This document shows, one piece after another, positions 44,190 to 55,774 of a DNA stretch of 64,000 nucleotides; within the stretch, counting starts at the first letter, position 1, and every line of letters starts with the position of its first letter. Source of the DNA: Myotis daubentonii (Eukaryota; Chordata; Mammalia; Chiroptera; Vespertilionidae). Both the position numbers and the translations under genes were made by a program. The notes beneath the pieces are model-generated. The model was not told the origin of the DNA and searched no databases. It worked only from the letters and a program-made list of their open reading frames with translations. The DNA is taken from contig NC_081847.1 in NCBI RefSeq assembly GCF_963259705.1, positions 86,736,485 to 86,800,484 of the forward strand, written 5' to 3'.

Positions 44190-45755
44190 GAACCAAAAAT
44201 CCACGGGAATAGTACGCTGTGTGAAAGTGGGGGAAATCTGCAATTCAGATAATATGACCTCATTTTGCAGGCCTTGGAAGTTGGTACTAATTACATTCGC
44301 CTGATGCGAAAATATCAGTTATCCACCTGCCTCAAGTTTTTTTCCTCTCACAAACTGTATCATAACCCGTGCTGTAGTTCTCAGGACTCCGTAGGCCGGT
44401 AAACGTGAAGTGGGCTGCAGATGCTAAAGGTGGCAACTAGGAAGTTGCTGACAGAAGCAGCCCCACCCTACCTCGTTGCACTGTCCTTGGTGCTGACTTT
44501 GGTAAGGAAAGCAGGGACTCTACATCCTGTGGCTTCCTCTGTTTTGACTTTAGGAATTAATGGTGTTTCTTTGCTTAACTTACAGCAGTTAATGGTGTTT
44601 ATACTGGCAGGGGAAAATTAATGCGGTTGCATTGTTATGAAACACAAAGCAAGGATAGGAAACATTTTGGTTGGTAATCAAGAACTTATCTTCTGGTGAG
44701 TTTTGTGCCTGGCTGCTTCCCAAGACTGCACAGCGGGTTACAGCTGACAGAAAGGAACCAAAAATTATGACCATTTTACTGAGGCATGGCAAAGCTGCCA
44801 GCCAGGCAGTATGTAACAGTGAATCTAACCTCTAGTGGGATTTCTTTGTCTAAGCATTCAGTCTGGACTTCCCTTTGTAATTTGCCTCTTGGGCATGTTA
44901 GAATCAGTTTCTTTGTACCTAAACCAATTCATATGACTCAACTACTATGGTTGTACTATTTGGTCTCGCTCTACTTCATGGTCTTTCTGTACCTCACCCT
45001 GATCTGTCTGAACATCCAAAGCCTTAGTCCTTGTTGCTATTGGGTAAACACTTGTAAAGAAATATCATAGCAGAATCCCTTAACAAGGTAGTTGTGTTTC
45101 AAATAATTAGAAGGTACATTTCTTGATCATTCCTTACTCTACTTATTTTAACAGACCACCCAAATGATAATCTCTTTGAAGTGGAGTTCTATCAGTAGCT
45201 TCACCAAACAAATGTTTGTGGCACTCTCATGGTCCATATTGATTTGTGGCTGGCTGGGGGCCCTGCTCTGCTTATCTGCTCCCTGACCCAGGGCAATGGA
45301 ACAGCCACTATATGCAATATTGTCAGTAGCTTTGGCAGAGGGGAAAAGAATGTACAAATTATGGGGCCAGCTCTGTCATCACTTGTCACTTTTTATTGGC
45401 TAAAGCATGTTGCAAGATCATGCCTATTTCAAGAGGGCAGAGACATGTAATTCTATCTTTGCCCAGAAGGGGGAATGGGGATATTTGGGGAACACACAGG
45501 CAATCCCGTTTTGATAATAAAAGTTCATCTAGAAACACTAAGAGGAGAAAGATACACATTTTTGAAAGCAGTGCTTTAAAACCACAGCCCTGGCATCTCC
45601 AAAGATGACCTTAGGGTTAATTAGGTGAGTGTGCATGTGACCTTGAGCATGGAGACCTAAGTATTTAGGGTTCACATTAGGAGCTCGTCTATATAATTAA
45701 CACATTTATAACCAAAGAACAATACCGCTGGGTGTACTGAAAAAAGACAACTTTG
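44190..45755. other. Non-coding stretch, nothing recognised
   Basis: Frames up to 94 codons (44786-45070) have no domain; no named repeat. Confidence 0.4.
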
Positions 45756-45759
45756 AAAC

Positions 45760-45880
45760 CCTCACATAATAGGTGAAGTAACTGGGGCCCAGAGATTGGA
45801 GGTTTTCCTCCCACCCCCCAGTATCTTACAGTGAGGGGCAGAACCAAAAATAGGATCCAGTTCTGAATCTGGTCTTTGTT
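45760..45880 (-). mobile_element. MIR fragment
   Basis: 'aggtgaagtaactggggccc' then 'ggcagaaccaaaaataggat' in reverse MIR order; diverged. Confidence 0.5.
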
Positions 45881-45884
45881 TTGT

Positions 45885-47237
45885 ATAGTATTATTTCTTA
45901 ATTTATTGATTCTAAGGAAAAGTTGAAAAAAAATAGGTTCTCCTATTTTCCAACTAAAACAGCTGTGGACTCAGAATATGTGAACTTTGAACAGATTTGC
46001 CTCCAGCTGTTCTTTCTGACTCTGCCCTTTGGCTAAAGACACTATCCAATTTCTAATAACATTTAGAATTCCTTGCTTATGACTTCTAAGTGTTAATTGG
46101 TGGTGCAGACTTGTTCCTCTGTTTTGTTTAGTGGGTGAGTTAGGTTTGATCAACGCTCTATTAATGTATTATAAAATATGTAGGTTTAGAGTCCATAATC
46201 CAGTGGCTTATGGGAATTATTTTCAGGGGAAATGCATTCACTCCAATCAGAAGACAGGATTAGTCGGGCTTGTCCTGCTAAATTGAATCAGACCGTTATA
46301 AAACATCAGATGTTCCAAGCATTGATCTTTTTAATGAGAAATGGGTCTATAAGATCTGTTTTAGTCTTCTGTAAAATCCTTTATGGATCTGAACAGAGCT
46401 TCTCATCATTTAGATACATATCAGGATCTGAAGATGGGTTAGGCTGGGACCAAGTGAAATTAGCTTTTGATGGCCCAGCCAGGTAGAACACGTCTAATTT
46501 GTTAACTTGCTGACCCTCTTTCTTCCCTAAGCCCAAAGGTTCAAAAGACCAGACACGAGTGAATACCTTTTATAAAGAAAAGAATAAGACCAAAGCAATC
46601 TAAGAGGAGCTTGTTGGAAAATTTTCATAAAGTAAGCGGTCTCCCCTGCTGGGGGAACAAAGCACCTGGCTTCTTTGCTTTCCTGTCACATCCGCAGCGC
46701 CTGTCCTGAAATTCAGCTTCGGGCCTAACAACTGGAGTTGACTAGTTAAGTGGGTTTTAAAGTCACTCAGGTGTTCTCTTGTCTCAAAAATAAAACTCAC
46801 CCAGCTGGTAGGTGGGAGTTTCCTACTGTGACCCAGGAAACGGAGGCCGGGAGACAGATGTGGAGTGGAAGGGAGACGCAGGGGTTACCTCCCTCAGAAT
46901 CCACCTTCTCCTGGCCTACTCAAGTGCTGTGGGTGCAGCTGCCCACGGAAAAGGGTCTGCATGGTTAGGGATAGGGAGGCTTATTTCTTACTTTGCTCTG
47001 CAGATGAGTGGGAGTGGAGGGACATGGTATGATGGGCTCATTGGACGTTAGAGCTGGAAGAGGTCCTACGACTGGAGTGTAATAATTTTAGAGATGATGG
47101 AGTTGAGATCCACAGGTGGACATGTTTGGCCCATGGACACACAAGTAGTTGGAGTCTAGTTATTCCTACTCTACTGAGAGCTCTTCTTTGTCTTATAACT
47201 TCTAAGGCAGCCTGGGGCAGATGTCTATGACCTAGAC
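45885..47237. other. Non-coding stretch, nothing recognised
   Basis: No named repeat. Overlapping frames at 46750-47051 have no domain. Probable MIR remnant near 47080-47160. Confidence 0.4.
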
Positions 47238-47451
47238 CAGGGGTGGGCAAACTTTTTGACTCGAGGGCCACAATGGGTTCTTAAACTGGACCGGGGGGCC
47301 GGAACAAAAGCATGGATGGAGTGTTTGTGTGAACTAATATAAATTCAAAGTAAACATCATTACATAAAAGGGAACGGTCTTCTTTTTCAATAGTTTTATT
47401 CATTTCAAAGGGGCCGGATCCGGCCCGCGGGCGGTAGTTTGCCCACGGCTG
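47238..47451. mobile_element. hAT miniature element, same family as 10059 copy
   Basis: Starts CAGGGGTGGGCAAACTTTTT and ends AGTTTGCCCACGGCTG. Flanks acctagac (47230-47237) and atctagac (47452-47459) form an 8-bp duplication with one mismatch. It is inverted relative to the 10-kb copy and nearly the same length (214 against 213 bp). Confidence 0.92.
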
Positions 47452-48205
47452 ATCTAGACCCTGGTGTTCAAAATCCTGCAATATCATTGGGGAAACAGTA
47501 TAACATACACAATTTTTGATAAATAATGTTTATCAGCACCAAAGTCACTGAATATGCTGAATGCACGTGAACACGTTACTTAACCTCTCTGGTTCTTTGG
47601 TGCCGCTTCTGTAGGTTGTTAAAGACACACACATACAAATATAAGTAGCAAACAATACAATTAAATATAGAAACTTAATATTTAGAGAAGCCATGCTCTT
47701 GCCCTGGGGGCAGGGAAGAGGGAAGGATGAGGATGTGCTCTGACCCTTTCTCCAACTTGGCTGCTCCCAGATCGGAGGCAGAGCACTGAGGTTCTCCTTC
47801 CCCTCCCTCCAGGCAGGGTCCTTTCCTGACTGCCCATCCGAGGTCTTTTGTCTTAGATGGGGTCCCAGTGTATTCCCTTGGAATATACCCTCATTTGGCC
47901 TTTGCCCAAGACTCTGATAAAGAAGTGTGTTTCTCTCACTCTTTGAACTATTCATGGTGGCAATGTAACTCTGACAGAGCGATCGGCCCTGGAGGATGAG
48001 GTCCAGAGAAGAGGTGGCTGCTCTGTTTTCCCCCTCCTCTTTCCAAGGTGACAAGTGATTTAGCTGGTACCTTCATGGTCTATAAGAGGAGGCAAATGAC
48101 CGTTAACTGAGGACTCTGTCTTGAGCACTCTGATAGTCTTTTGTGGACTCCTGCATAGATCCGGTGAGTCCTCCTGTCTGTATATAAGCTTTGTGCAGAC
48201 TGGGC
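47452..48205. other. Non-coding; longest ORF of the window, unrecognised
   Basis: The minus frame 47545-48054 (169 codons) is serine-rich in its first part and has a hydrophobic patch (FLYLIVLFATYI) near residue 130. There is no homologous family I can name, no splice or promoter context and no Kozak support. It is probably chance in a moderately GC-rich stretch. Confidence 0.4.
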
Positions 48206-48212
48206 TGGTCCA

Positions 48213-48405
48213 GCCTGGAGCCAGGAGTCCTGGGTTTGATTCCTCACTCTGCCACAGCTGTGTGATCTTGGATGAGAATTTTATCTCTGACTCTGTTCCC
48301 TCATCTTTAAAAAGGGGACAATATTTTTCTAGGTTTCCTACAAGGTTGTTAAGGGGATATAATGAAATAATGTACGTGAAAGCGCTAACTACAGGATGAC
48401 ACATC
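48213..48405 (+). mobile_element. MIR SINE
   Basis: 'ctggagccaggagtcctggg', 'cactctgccacagctgtgtg', 'ccctcatctttaaaaagggg' and 'gaaataatgtacgtgaaagc' follow forward MIR order over nearly full length. Confidence 0.85.
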
Positions 48406-48570
48406 TACGTGTCTATTACCATGGATGTCAGAGAGAGAAGGCAGGGCTCACCCACGGGTAAAATGTAGATGCTGAATGGGAACAGGCATGAGCAAGCCTT
48501 ATTGTGCCTTGGTGGTTATTTACCCCAGGCCAAGTTTTAGGTGGGGCATGCTGCCCCTAGAGCCTAAGAT

Positions 48571-48597
48571 GGGGGGGATGGGAGGGAGTGGGGGAAG
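48571..48597 (+). repeat. G-rich tract, strong G-quadruplex candidate
   Basis: Runs GGGGGGG, GGG, GGG and GGGGG are separated by loops of one to three bases on the plus strand. Short loops are the stable class of quadruplex. Confidence 0.75.
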
Positions 48598-48952
48598 GAA
48601 CTGGACAAGAAGGTTGATCAGTATTGACAACTCCTTTTTTCTCTATTTCTCATTCTCTTCCCCTCTTCTACTCACTCATCCTGACCTCGCGCTCACGTTT
48701 TCCCCCTCCTTCCTTCCCTGTGATGCTATTTTCCCGTCAATGTCAGTCATTACCAGTGAAGCAGCCCTGTGGTGGGAAAGGAAACCTCGGATGAGCGTAC
48801 ACCTATCTCCCGCACACGTGCCAGGAGGGAGCTGCGCACCACTGGGCGGGGGCGGGGTAGAATGGAATGTAACTGCTGCCCTGTGCTCAGGAGTTGAGTC
48901 TCCTCTCTGTTTCATGTACACAACTGTCCTCCCCCGATCCCAGCTGATGAAC

Positions 48953-48968
48953 TGAGTCATGAGTCAGC
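48953..48968. promoter_or_regulatory. Two abutting AP-1 motifs
   Basis: TGAGTCA (48953-48959) is followed directly by TGAGTCA (48960-48966) and then GC, so the second also fits the TGAGTCAGC MAF/NF-E2 half-site form. An E-box-like cagctg lies 11 bp upstream. Sequence match only; occupancy is unknown. Confidence 0.5.
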
Positions 48969-48969
48969 T

Positions 48970-50025
48970 GTGCATTTGGGGAAAGAGCTGGCCCAAGCCT
49001 GCCTTTGCTGAGATGCTGTGACAGTGAACGTGTGTCTGAACTTCCCTTTTCCATGGCGGGCTTGACCCATGGGTGGTGTCTCTGGCCAGAGCATCTTCTG
49101 ACCAAAGCCATAACAAATGCCAAAGTCCGAAATGGCTATTTTGAGGACTTTGCCAGTAACCCCTGGTCCCAGCCATATAGGTGGTGGCAGAGAACTACTG
49201 AAGTTGAAGTGAGAGAAATATACTCCCCTGGTATTGGTAGGGGGGATACAGAAACAGTCCTCCATGGGCAGGGGTATGGTGGCTAGTCATGGTGTTTCAT
49301 GATGTTTCGATGCAAACAGCTGCAAGGGCATCTGGGGCTCTGCAGGGACCCTTGCAGAGTGACTATTTTTAGGAGTATTTCCAGGTGGAGGGAAGCTAGG
49401 AGGTCATTTTTGACTTCTGCTCTGCTGTGCCCAGGTGGGCCTCAGTTCTGCAGCCTTCTTCTCTCCTAGACTTGAAGAACTTGTATTGCAGTACAGTTTT
49501 GCGCTGAAGTCACCTGTTCAAACCAGAAGAAACCCATAAACAAAAACAAAACCAACAGCCAAACAGCCAAAATTTAACTCTGTGTTTCAACCTAGAGTTA
49601 CCAAGCTATATGTTTATTCATTAGTGCATTTATTCTTTATCACATACTTGAGTGCTGACATGTGCTATGCACACATAAATAAACCAACACCTCCCTTCTC
49701 TAATCTCAGAGTACAGCACAGAGAAGAGCGCAGGTATAGCCCAGTGAATACCCAGAGGGGAGTCCACACCTCAACTTCTTGAACAGAGTCCCTCTGACTC
49801 AGGGGCAGGGGTAGATGAGTTGTAGGAAGCACATTTGAAATATTGTGTATGACACTCAAATGTTATAGCTAAAAGTTCTTATCCCTGGAAGGAGGACCTC
49901 TGAATCCACTTTAATAAATGGATACAATCCTTGCAACTAGTTCATCTAGGTCTAGTGTATGTTAAGGAATGAAAATCCTAGGGCCTTGACAAGCCACCTC
50001 ACCTTTCTGAGTATGGGTTTAGTAC
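48970..50025. other. Non-coding stretch, nothing recognised
   Basis: Frames of about 90-100 codons overlap on both strands (48957-49286) with no domain. No named repeat. Confidence 0.4.
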
Positions 50026-50032
50026 CTTTTTA

Positions 50033-50295
50033 AAAAAAATGCTTTTAGTGATTTTTTTTTTTTTTAGAAAGAGAGAGGAAGGGAAAGGGATAGAGAGATA
50101 GAAACATTAATGAGAGAGAAAAAACACCATTGATGAGAGAGAAAAACATCATTGATCGGCTGCCTCCTGCACGCGCCCCCTCTCCCCAACAGTGGACCGA
50201 GCCCACAACCCGGGCATGTGCCCCGACCAGGAATTGAATTGGTGACCTCTTGGTTCCTGGATCAACACTCCACAGCTGAGTTACACCGGCTGGGC
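50033..50295 (-). mobile_element. Ves-type SINE with internal duplication
   Basis: Reverse: 'tttttagaaagagagaggaa', 'atcattgatcggctgcctcc', 'cacaacccgggcatgtgccc', head gttacaccggctgggc. The phrase 'ttgatgagagagaaaaacat' follows a near copy (ttaatgagagagaaaaaaca), making this copy longer than usual. Confidence 0.9.
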
Positions 50296-51915
50296 CGGTT
50301 TAGTCAGTACCTTTGAACCGAAGGAGCAGAGTTTGAGTGTGTGGGGGCTGTTTTCAGTGCAAAAGCTTTGTGAGAGGGAAAGAAGTGTGGCAGTAGTCCC
50401 CAGCCATCGCAAATATGTGTATCCGTGTTTACACATCAAGCAGAGTGCAGATGGCCCTGAGCTGTCCTGTCCAGTGATGCTCAGAGCTGCTTACAAACCT
50501 GATTACAAAGAGAAAATCTCTGTGCCTTGAGGATGGCTCCTACAGCGTTGGTTCCCCAGGCTCAGTCCTGGCCTGGGCAGGAGCGCCAGTGAACCATCTC
50601 TCACTCAGGGAAATTGTGCTCATCATCTGCCTTGTGTGTGGGTCTGGTCACACACATTTCCCTGAGCTGTAAGGGCCTTGGCCGTCTGGAGGCAAGTAAA
50701 GCTCTGCTACAAGCTTGAAAACAGAAAAGGATTTGCTAAGATAAAGATGTGACAGGAGCCTCTGGGAAAGTGGTCATCAGCTACTTCTCTAGCCTCTGAT
50801 TTGGCCAATTTTCTAGCCCTGGAAGCAATGCCTCCGTACTCTGCCCACAGGGGGATCCATGTCCCCATGGATCTGTACCAGATTGAGCTGTGTGAGGGTG
50901 TGGAGGTGGCAGACTTCCTACAGCTTCTCAAACCCCAGTCTGCTGCAGTGGCCTCTGATAGCTCCGTGCTGGGTAGGGTGCAAGGCTTCTCACCATGTAC
51001 TTGTTGGCCCAGCATTTATTTACGCAGTGAAACCAGGGCAAGGCATGGCCAGAGCAACTTTACACACGAAAACTAGTCTTGGGATATGGCGGAGAGGAGG
51101 CGCCCTTCTCTTCTGCATTGGAAAGCAGAGAAGTTGATTATCAGTAAGTATATGGTCGAGCTCCCCGCGTAAAGAACTGTCCATGCTGCAGGCCCGGGGC
51201 AGTCCCCCATTGGCGGAGCCCTGGGGATGGAGGTTTGTGCTGGCTGCAGAGATCCCATCTGGCCTCTGGAGCGATTTCAACAGCATTGCTTAGAAGTTAT
51301 GCTTCATAGAACATGACACGGAAAGATTTCTGGCAGTCAGAGCTCTGGCTGCAGCCAGGCACCACACCCCGATGCGTGCCATTTTCTACACACAGCGCTG
51401 CAGAGCTGCTGCCCTGAGAAGTCACAGCAGGCACCCACACAGCTGCACGGTGTGGTCCCAAGTGTGGGGATGAGAAGCAGAAGATCTATGGATAGGCAAT
51501 GGGACTCTACGCCACCCTCCTACAAACCCCCACAGCGGCCAGCCCAGCCTCAGCCCAGAACAAGTGCAAGTGAGGGGTTCTTTGGAGCAAAGTGGTCAGA
51601 CATTGGTTAGTGTCAACATTGTTAGGTACCATGTCCCATGTCTGACGTTGCTGTCCATTCTCATAGGTACTCATTTCAATTCAATACATATTTATTCAGG
51701 ACCAACTGTGTCCCCAGAGCTGTGCTGGTGTGGAGCACAGAGCATATTCCCTGACAGTGGGAGCCTGTACCCCATCACTGCCCTGCTTCTACGCAGAAAG
51801 GCCACATTCTGAGAGTGGTCTCTGTCCCAGAAGATGTTCATGACAGTTTCCGCACTGAGCAATCTAAGGTTGTCTCTGATAGAGGCTCTCTCTTCTCTTG
51901 CCTATTTTTTGTTCT
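50296..51915. other. Non-coding, moderately GC-rich
   Basis: Frames at 50707-51286 overlap on both strands, with no domain; no named repeat. Confidence 0.4.
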
Positions 51916-51919
51916 TGAT

Positions 51920-52126
51920 AATCCTCACCTGAGGGTAATTTTTCATTGATTTTTAGAGAGAGAGTGGAAGGGAGTGGGGAGAGACAGAAAGAGAGAAACA
52001 AACATTGATGCCCTGAGGCAGGGGATCAAGGCTGCAACCCGTCTACGTGTCCTTGACCGGAATCGAATGCACTGCCCTTCAGGTTGCTGGCTGATGCTCT
52101 ATCCACTGAGCCAAACTGACTAGGAC
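51920..52126 (-). mobile_element. Ves-related SINE, variant subfamily
   Basis: Reverse orientation beginning with 'aatcctcacctgagggtaat', then 'tttttagagagagagtggaa', 'cttgaccggaatcgaatgca' and the head ccaaactgactaggac. The cctcctgc block is missing. Confidence 0.85.
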
Positions 52127-52129
52127 TCG

Positions 52130-52730
52130 CATAATTTTTTCTGCTCAACCGGTTTCTGTGATTTATTTTTTTAAATTGTTGTTTACTGCCCTACTGGAAT
52201 TCTGACCACAAAGTTTGCCTTGACTCTTAGTATTTATATCCCAATTCACGTTGGATCAGTGTTTTCACTGTTATTCTTAAAGTTTTACTTAGATCATTAT
52301 TTCAAATAATAAAGTTGTCCATAGAATGGAAACATGTACTATCAAATATTAATGTTTACCATATTTGATCTTTTTATTTTCCAAAAAAGATTAAACATTA
52401 CAGACTTGATCTTCTCTGTATCCATCTAAGTTTTGAACTACTGCTTGCCTTGAAAACTGACATGTAATTTATAAAGAAATAGCAGGTGGCCTGGTCTCCC
52501 CGCCTCCCTGTAGGGAGGCAAGAGGCCTAACCTGGAGGTTCTTGATCCATTGCTCAGGGAATTTCTCCCTTGTTTGTTGTCCTTAATGGCTTTGCTTTGT
52601 GGGCAACAAAGAAGAGGATTCCACTTCTTTAAGGAAAAAGAATACATTTTAATACATTATTTAATAATAATATTTCACTTCCAATAAGGTGACTCCAGAG
52701 GGCAAACTGGTCATTGAAAGGTCAGTGCCT
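52130..52730. other. Non-coding stretch, nothing recognised
   Basis: A/T-rich, no named repeat. Confidence 0.4.
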
Positions 52731-52737
52731 CGCCTCT

Positions 52738-52965
52738 TTTAATAAACAATTAGCTGATATTTATTGAGCACTTACTATGTGCTAGTCACTATTCTAGGAG
52801 TTGAACAGGCAACTTCTCATTTAATCTTAAAAGAATGGCTTTTTGAGAGAGGTATAGTATTAACCCCATTTTACAGATGAAAAAACTAGGGAGTGTGGGT
52901 GTTACTTGCCCAAAGTCCCACATTTAGGAAGTGGTGGACTGGGATTCAATTCAGGCCGTCTGCCA
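52738..52965 (-). mobile_element. MIR SINE
   Basis: 'tttattgagcacttactatg', 'accccattttacagatgaaa', 'cttgcccaaagtcccac' and 'gactgggattcaattcaggc' in reverse MIR order; one of the better preserved MIRs here. Confidence 0.9.
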
Positions 52966-53117
52966 ACAGAAACTATATATAGTAAGTAGAGATTTCTGTG
53001 AGTCCCTGAATATCGGCGTATGGATGACTCTCTACCTGGTGGCGTGATTTGATGGATTCAGTGAAGGTCACCTGCCCATAACTTTCTTCCCTTCTGCAAG
53101 TGTCCTAATAGCTCAAA

Positions 53118-53445
53118 TCCCATTGGTTTCCCAGGGCTCCCATAACAAATTATCACAACCTAGGCATCTTAAAACAACACATTTATTCTTTCATAAGTGT
53201 GGAATCCAGATGTCGGCGGGGCCATGCTTCCTCTGAAGGCCTTCACCTTCTGGATGGCCCTGGTGTTGACTTATGGCAGCATAACTCAATCCCCGCCTCC
53301 ACCCTCACATGACCTTCTCAGTGGCTTCCCTCTTCTTAAGAGGACACCAGCCATTGGAGTTAGGGCTCACACTAAATGTACAATGATTTTATCTCAAGAC
53401 CTTTAACTAATTACATCTGCAAAGACCCTACATCCAGATGTCACA
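53118..53445 (+). mobile_element. MLT1A-type MaLR LTR
   Basis: 'ggctcccataacaaattatc', 'gtcggcggggccatgcttcc', 'cttaagaggacaccagccat' and 'attacatctgcaaagaccct' in MLT1A order. The 69-codon frame at 53197 is LTR sequence. Confidence 0.8.
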
Positions 53446-53449
53446 GAAC

Positions 53450-54085
53450 AGTGCACACACTATTTAAGATTTATTCTTTTGGATTTAGAATTGCCCTTTC
53501 CAGGCTTCTCTTTTAACAATCAAATTTTCCTAGGAAAGACTTTTTTTTGTGTGTGTGGATGTGTTTGGGGTTGTTTACTCGGGGACCACAGCACATTGGG
53601 AGTCCTGGGAGAAGTCAGGAAATGAAGATGAGACACAGATGGGAGGGAAGGAATTGAACATGGATTCCAGTTAATTCGTAGTTTAGATAAAGGTTTTGCT
53701 GACTATATTCTCCTGAGAAGCATTCGCAGAAGGGGCTAGAAGAAGCAGTCAACCACTCGGTAAAAATCTCCACCTACCAGTTTGCTACCATGAGCTCTAA
53801 TTGCACTGGGGCCTGCATAATTTTTTGAAGTGGTATTTAGAAGTACAGATTGTAAATTTCAGTTGCAACAATATAAACAATTTTTAATTGCGCAGAAAGC
53901 AAACTGCCACCGGCAAAGCATTTAAATACAATGCCCCCTCATTTTGCAGAACATGTAAATTGTCTCTCAGTTACTTTTAAACCTGAAAATGTCAAGTTTG
54001 CAGAACCCATCTGGCCTCCTTCCTGAATATATATATTTTTTGGAGCATTTTAGGAAAAGTACCGCTGAATGACTAAGAAAGGATA
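53450..54085. other. Non-coding stretch, nothing recognised
   Basis: No named repeat or frame. Confidence 0.4.
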
Positions 54086-54091
54086 GTACTG

Positions 54092-54300
54092 TCCCTAGCC
54101 AGTTTGGCTCAATGGATAGAGCGTCGACCTGTGGACTAAAGGGTCCCAGGTTCGATTCCGGTCAAGGGCACATGCCCAGGTTGCGGGCTCGATCCCCAGG
54201 GAGGAGTGTGCAAAAGGCAGCCAATCAATAATTCTTGCTCTTCATTGATGTTTCTATCTCTCTCTCACTCTTCCTCTCTAAAATAAATAAAAATATATTT
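54092..54300 (+). mobile_element. Ves-type SINE, young-looking
   Basis: Head tccctagccagtttggctca, 'ggttcgattccggtcaaggg', 'ccaatcaataattcttgctc', tail aaataaataaaaatatattt. Duplication aaaggatagtactg and aaaggatggtactg. Confidence 0.95.
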
Positions 54301-54572
54301 AAAAAGGATGGTACTGAACATGGAACTAAAATCATTTCCCACCGAGATCTTATGACCATGGGCCAGTTTTCCATGTTTCATTGCCTCAGTCTCTCCATAA
54401 GCCAATTCACCCCCCAGGGATCCTGTGAGCTTTACAGACACACATTTAGACAAAAGCAGACAATCTCATTGCACTAACATGTAGAGCGCTGTGTGTGTAA
54501 TTGTGTGCTTTTAAGTGGATATGTGTGCGGTGGTGGGAGGTGTTACCTTCTTTCTAAAATAAGCAGGGATTT

Positions 54573-54780
54573 GCCTGGCCAATGTCCTCAGTGGTTGAGC
54601 ATTGACCCATGCACTAGGAGGTCCCCAGTTCGATTCCCAGTCAGCGCACATGCCTGGGTTGCAGGCTCGATCCCCAGTGGAGGCCTATGCAGGAGGCAGC
54701 TGATCGATGTCTCTATCTCTCTCCTATCTCTCTAAAAATCAATAAAAACACATTAACATATATAGCTTTTAAAAATGAAT
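54573..54780 (+). mobile_element. Ves-type SINE
   Basis: Head gcctggccaatgtcctcagt, 'agttcgattcccagtcagcg', 'gaggcagctgatcgatgtct', tail aatcaataaaaacac. Duplication aaaataagcagggattt (54556-54572) and aaaataagtggagattt (54781-54797). Confidence 0.95.
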
Positions 54781-54797
54781 AAAATAAGTGGAGATTT

Positions 54798-55375
54798 TTA
54801 AATCTCCAAGAAGCAGGGGTTGTGTACCAAAATCATTCAAATGCCCTCAGCCAATATTATATAAAAAGAACCTCCAGAACTAGCACTAAAAAGTGTTTAA
54901 CTGAAAAAAAAATACTGAACTAAGTTTGCAAGTGTTATGAGCTCCTGGATTTTAAACTGATGAAGATGATGCACAGGTCGATGATTGCATTATGCAACTT
55001 TGATTAGGACAGAAAGACTTGTATTACAACATTCACTGATCTAGCATTTACTTAACTGTTCTACCTTCAAGATAAATGTAAAATCCAATCACTTCCCACC
55101 CTCTCCGCCACTACTGGCCTGTTCCAAGACATCTTTCTGGCTGCATTTTTTTTTTTTTAGCAGTTGTCTTCTAGCGTTCTCACCCTTAGTACCCTTACTC
55201 ATCCTCCAGCCCATAATCTACATGACAATCTGAGTTAACCTTTTAAACTGGTAGGTCATGGGTTTCTGTGCTGAGCCTTCAGTGACTTTTCACCTCACCC
55301 AGGGCAAAAGCCAGACGACTAAGAGATCTACAATGCTGTACACAATCTGATCTCTGCTACCTTTCTCTGCCCTGT
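54798..55375. other. Non-coding; left margin of the L2
   Basis: The text from about 55250 ('aggtcatgggtttctgtgct') may already be diverged L2. Otherwise unassigned. Confidence 0.4.
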
Positions 55376-55379
55376 TCAC

Positions 55380-55770
55380 TCCAGTCCAGCCATACACACC
55401 TCCTTTCCAGTCTTTGAAAATGCCCCAAATGGCCTCATCTCAGGGCCTTTGCACTTACCGTCGCCTCTGCCTGGAATGCTCTCTTTTTTTCCGACAGCCT
55501 CAAGTCTTGCTCCATCATTTTCCTAAAGGTCTCAAGCCTTCCCTCACCACCCTTTATAAAACAGCACCCTTCATACCTTCCTCATCCTCCTTACCCTGAA
55601 TCATTTTATCTACAGCAGTTATCCTCTCAGGACACAATATGTATTTATTTGTTTTATTGCCTGTCTCTCTCCACAAGGATGTACGCTTCATAAGGGAGAA
55701 TCTAGGACTGTTTTACCGCCTCTGTATTCCCAGTGCCCAGAAAAGTGCCTACTGTGTCATGGGAATTTAA
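55380..55770 (+). mobile_element. L2 LINE 3' region
   Basis: 'ctcagggcctttgcacttac', 'ctgcctggaatgctctcttt', 'cctgtctctctccacaagga', 'ttcccagtgcccagaaaagt' give the L2 3' order clearly. Confidence 0.85.
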
Positions 55771-55774
55771 TAAC

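Noticed and set aside
47545..48054. 169-codon minus-strand ORF, the longest in the window
   Set aside because: No recognisable domain, no promoter or splice context, and length is plausible by chance in 64 kb read in six frames.
48476..48955. 159-codon plus-strand ORF with overlapping minus ORF
   Set aside because: Low-complexity G-rich and pyrimidine-rich DNA produces open frames on both strands; no family match.
50801..51286. Overlapping ORFs on both strands as a possible exon
   Set aside because: No frame is favoured, no domain appears and no consensus splice sites bound a shared frame.
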